Shown here piece by piece: positions 61,136-64,000 of a stretch of DNA of 64,000 nucleotides. Source of the stretch: Azolla pinnata (lineage: Eukaryota; Streptophyta; Polypodiopsida; Salviniales; Salviniaceae). The notes under the pieces were generated by a model. The model did not search any database. It was given only the letters and a program-made list of their open reading frames with translations, and was not told the origin of the DNA. Location: positions 1 through 64,000 of the forward strand of contig JBBBWG010026956.1 in the NCBI GenBank assembly GCA_037176905.1. The letters are read 5' to 3'. Each line of letters begins with the position of its first letter. Within the stretch, counting starts at the first letter, position 1. Position numbers and translations under genes: made by a program.

Positions 61136-64000
61136 ATCAATCCATTTCACTCATGCGTTTTGGCTTTGCTTGGTTCCCCAACATGAAGCTCTGAAGAAGC
61201 TGAAGATGCTGAAGACGCCGAAGAAGAAGAAGAAGAAGCTGAAGAAGCTGAAGAAGCTGAAGCAGTTTCTCACAATTATCTTGGGCGATTCGGGTACGTG
61301 ATCCATAGCTGGGAGCTTGCAAGATACAGCTTCCTTCTTCGGCGAGCTCTCCGCAGTATCTCAACACAAATATACAGGACTACTAAACGGGAAGCCGATT
61401 TCGCAGTTTTTTCACGACTCAATGGGGATGGGAACTCGGGCCCCAAAGAAGATCGGAAGTTTCCCCGCAATCGCACAGTTTCGAGCGCCTTTCTGTATTT
61501 GTCATGCCGTTTCAATGCAAACCAGACAGTTTCGCGGAAAGAAGCAGCAGCAGCAAGCAAGCAAGCAAGAAGCAGCTGAGAAAAAAATACAAAAAGGGCA
61601 GAGCGGAGCATCGGATCTGTACGGCCGAGCCCTGCTCTGCTTGTACGGAGGAGGGCGTGCACTTATCGAGAGCCAGAGAGGAGCCAGAGAGAGAGAGAGA
61701 GAGAGCCAGATTTGTCACTGCCAAAACTGGCCCTCCGTGGGCTTGTCCTGTAATTCCGAATCAGCCCGGCCAAGTGTGAAACCAGACATCAGTCTTCCAT
61801 CGGCTTCTCATACTTACAGTACACGGCGACGGCTGGTCCTCCCCACGCCGTCATTCCGGTGGCACTGTATATGTTTGTATGTCTATATGTATGTATACAT
61901 CCAGACATCTCTTGTAGCATTCTTCTGAGTTGTTCCCTGCTCGAATCATGAACCCTAAACCCTAAACCCTAAACCCTAAACCCTCAACCTTCCTTCTTCT
62001 TCTTCTTCTTCTTCTTCTTCTTCTTCTTTATCTTCTTGTGAATGTGTACATGACAATACAACAAAAAACCTTGCTATCAAAACTACTGGCTTCTTTCTTC
62101 TGCTTCCTGCTTCTGCTGCTTCTGCTCCCGCTTCCGTTTCCTTTGCTGCTGCTTCTTCTCAGCCATCGTCTGGATCTATGATGATGATTCGTCTTCCTTT
62201 GCCTCCTCCCAGATTCCCTTTTCTTGTGATGCTGAGAAAACCAAAAGGAGACAAAGAAAAGGGAAGTGACCAACAACACCACCAACAACAACAACAACAA
62301 CAACCAATAGTTGGGCTCCTTCTTCTTGCTTTCAATTTCATTTCAAATCAAATTCACCCCCACCCCACACACTTTTTGTCGAGTTTCTGGGGCGCCAGTC
62401 GGGGGGCTAGGTGACATTCCTTGCAAAGCGACATTGATCAGACAAGTGATCTGGCCCACACATACGGATCGAATCAATATATATATGCATACATACATAC
62501 ATATATATGTATGTGTAGATAAATAGATAGACAGATAGATAGTCAGACAGACAGACAGACAGACCGACCGACCGATAGATAGCACAGTGAACATGAATCC
62601 CTATAGAGACAACATCACCCCATCCATCCATCCATTTATCTATCTTCTCACAGTAAAAGGAAAAAAACCAAAAAGAAAAAAGCAACCAAAGAAGAAGAAG
62701 ATGATGATGATAATGATGATAATGATGAAGAAGAAAACAAGATAAGAACAAACTTGAGAGGGGTTACTTGCTGCTGCTGCTACTGACTGCAGTAGTAGTA
62801 GTAGTAGCAACAGCAGCTATTTGTATGTACACAAGCAACAACATGTGCATGCAAATAGATGCTCCTCCAATGCCCTATTTATCTCTGCCTCTATGTAGAG
62901 AGAGAGGGGCTGGTAAAACAAAAAAACAAAAACAAAAAGTAAGAAAAACTTAAGGAAAAAAGAGCCCCACAAAGGCTGGCTTTTGAAACTACCTTTAGTG
63001 TGTACTAGGATAAAATAAAGACATTTGTCTAAGCCAAAATGTGGTCATGACTTGCAAGACAAGTTTGAACCTTGAGGCTGACATACATACCATGGGATAC
63101 CATACACACATACATACATACATACATACATACCATTCTAAGAGGCATTAGGAGGATGATGAAACTTTGTCCAAGATTTGAACCCATGACCTTTGCTCAG
63201 TTTGCAGTATCATCATCCGTCGAGAGGGCAGACCGGAGTGCAATATACACATCGATTTCCATCGGAGAGGATGGGAATACGGTCGTAGGCGATCGCCATT
63301 CGATGCATGCCATCGGTCGGTAGATCGATAGAAATCAATCGACCCATCAGTAGATCAGACAACAGAAGTACCGATACACCGTCGACGACAGTAGAAGTGA
63401 GCTACCCGTAAAAAAAAGGAAAACAAAGAACGCGGACTAAGAGTTTAGGATTCACATTGATCAGTTACTAGATGACTCGCTCCATTGGCATCATATGCCA
63501 AAAATCTCTCCAATTTGTGGACCAACGTTTAGGTTTTACAGGTGTAGGGTTTAGGGTTTAGGGTTTAGGGTTTAAGGATTTGGGCTTACAGTCACAATTG
63601 GACACAAATTTGGGTACTTTATCAGTAGTTTTCACTATCCATCCATGTTGAAATATATGCTTAGATCCTTCAAAGGCAATGCTTTCGCCCCTCGATTAAT
63701 GGAAAGCGCCACCGAATCTTAATTTGGCACTGTTGATTTTGGATTAGGGGAATCTTCGCGTTCGAATTGCACGCCACATTCAGAACAATAATTAGCATCT
63801 AATCAATGGCTTCCTTTCTGTAATAATGATGCAAAAGATAGCACTCAATAATGGTGCTTCTGCATTCAAGCATCATGTGATTTGACAGAGCCTTCGGAGT
63901 TGACAAAAAAAACCAGACGAAGAAAGAGAAGAAAGAAAAAAGACGGATGCCGGTTGCGTCCAATTGGACCAAAACCATTGTCCCCGATTCCAAAGTACTC
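61136..64000. other. Intergenic, no gene supported
   Basis: Includes a GAAGAAGCT repeat (61195-61262), a CCCTAAA heptamer array (61951-61985), a CTT run (61991-62028), GATA/GACA repeats (62515-62580), CATA repeats (63100-63133) and a TTTAGGG array (63546-63573). Frames around 61.3-61.9 kb are not recognisable as protein. Confidence 0.5.

Noticed and set aside
61276-61928. Overlapping frames on both strands around 61.3-61.9 kb
   Set aside because: No recognisable motif, no splice-supported extension, and frames of similar length occur on both strands.
63150-63200. tRNA-like T-arm (GGGTTCAAATC on the minus strand)
   Set aside because: No acceptor-stem pairing or D-arm could be matched around it.

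Overview
This is plant nuclear DNA: spliced genes with GT-AG introns, a plant-type aminoacylase, a plant-only DUF2921 membrane protein, an NPF (NRT1/PTR) transporter, a LEAF AND FLOWER RELATED (LFR) armadillo protein and an AINTEGUMENTA-type double AP2 factor, together with interstitial TTTAGGG/TTAGGG telomere-like arrays and a broken Ty3/gypsy element. The ANT-like C-terminus and the LFR homologue point to a flowering plant or another seed plant; I cannot name the species. Exon coordinates were worked out by hand from splice sites and recalled family sequences. Every coding exon of the seven multi-exon genes joins in phase.

Layout. 1-2.2 kb: broken Ty3/gypsy element, minus strand, cut by the window edge. 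3.8-5.9 kb: two-exon small protein, possibly mitochondrial (+). 7.1-10.3 kb: aminoacylase ACY1 (-), with a minisatellite in intron 1 and a 1.25 kb alternating purine-pyrimidine repeat at its 5' side that holds a 100-N gap. 12.7-16.4 kb: LFR (-), with one GC-AG intron. 16.4-18.5 kb: divergent LFR/ASCH intergenic region made of ~80 bp minisatellites. 18.5-22.6 kb: ASCH-domain protein (+). 26.5-30.1 kb: single-exon, GC-rich DUF2921 membrane protein (+), followed by a ~120 bp tandem array. 34.2-37.7 kb: NPF7-like transporter (-). 40.1-48.6 kb: 21-exon M16 metallopeptidase (+). 48.6-53.1 kb: repeat-rich intergenic. 53.2-59.7 kb: ANT-like AP2/ERF factor (-) with a 9-bp micro-exon and telomere-hexamer repeats inside its coding sequence. 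59.7-64 kb: repeat-rich upstream sequence without a recognised gene.

The genes are unrelated housekeeping, developmental and transport functions; there is no operon or cluster logic. What stands out is the density and variety of private tandem repeats: nearly every gene has its own minisatellite in an intron or flank, several contain splice-site-like sequence, and hexameric telomere-like repeat units occur inside the ANT open reading frame, where they encode Asn-Pro runs.
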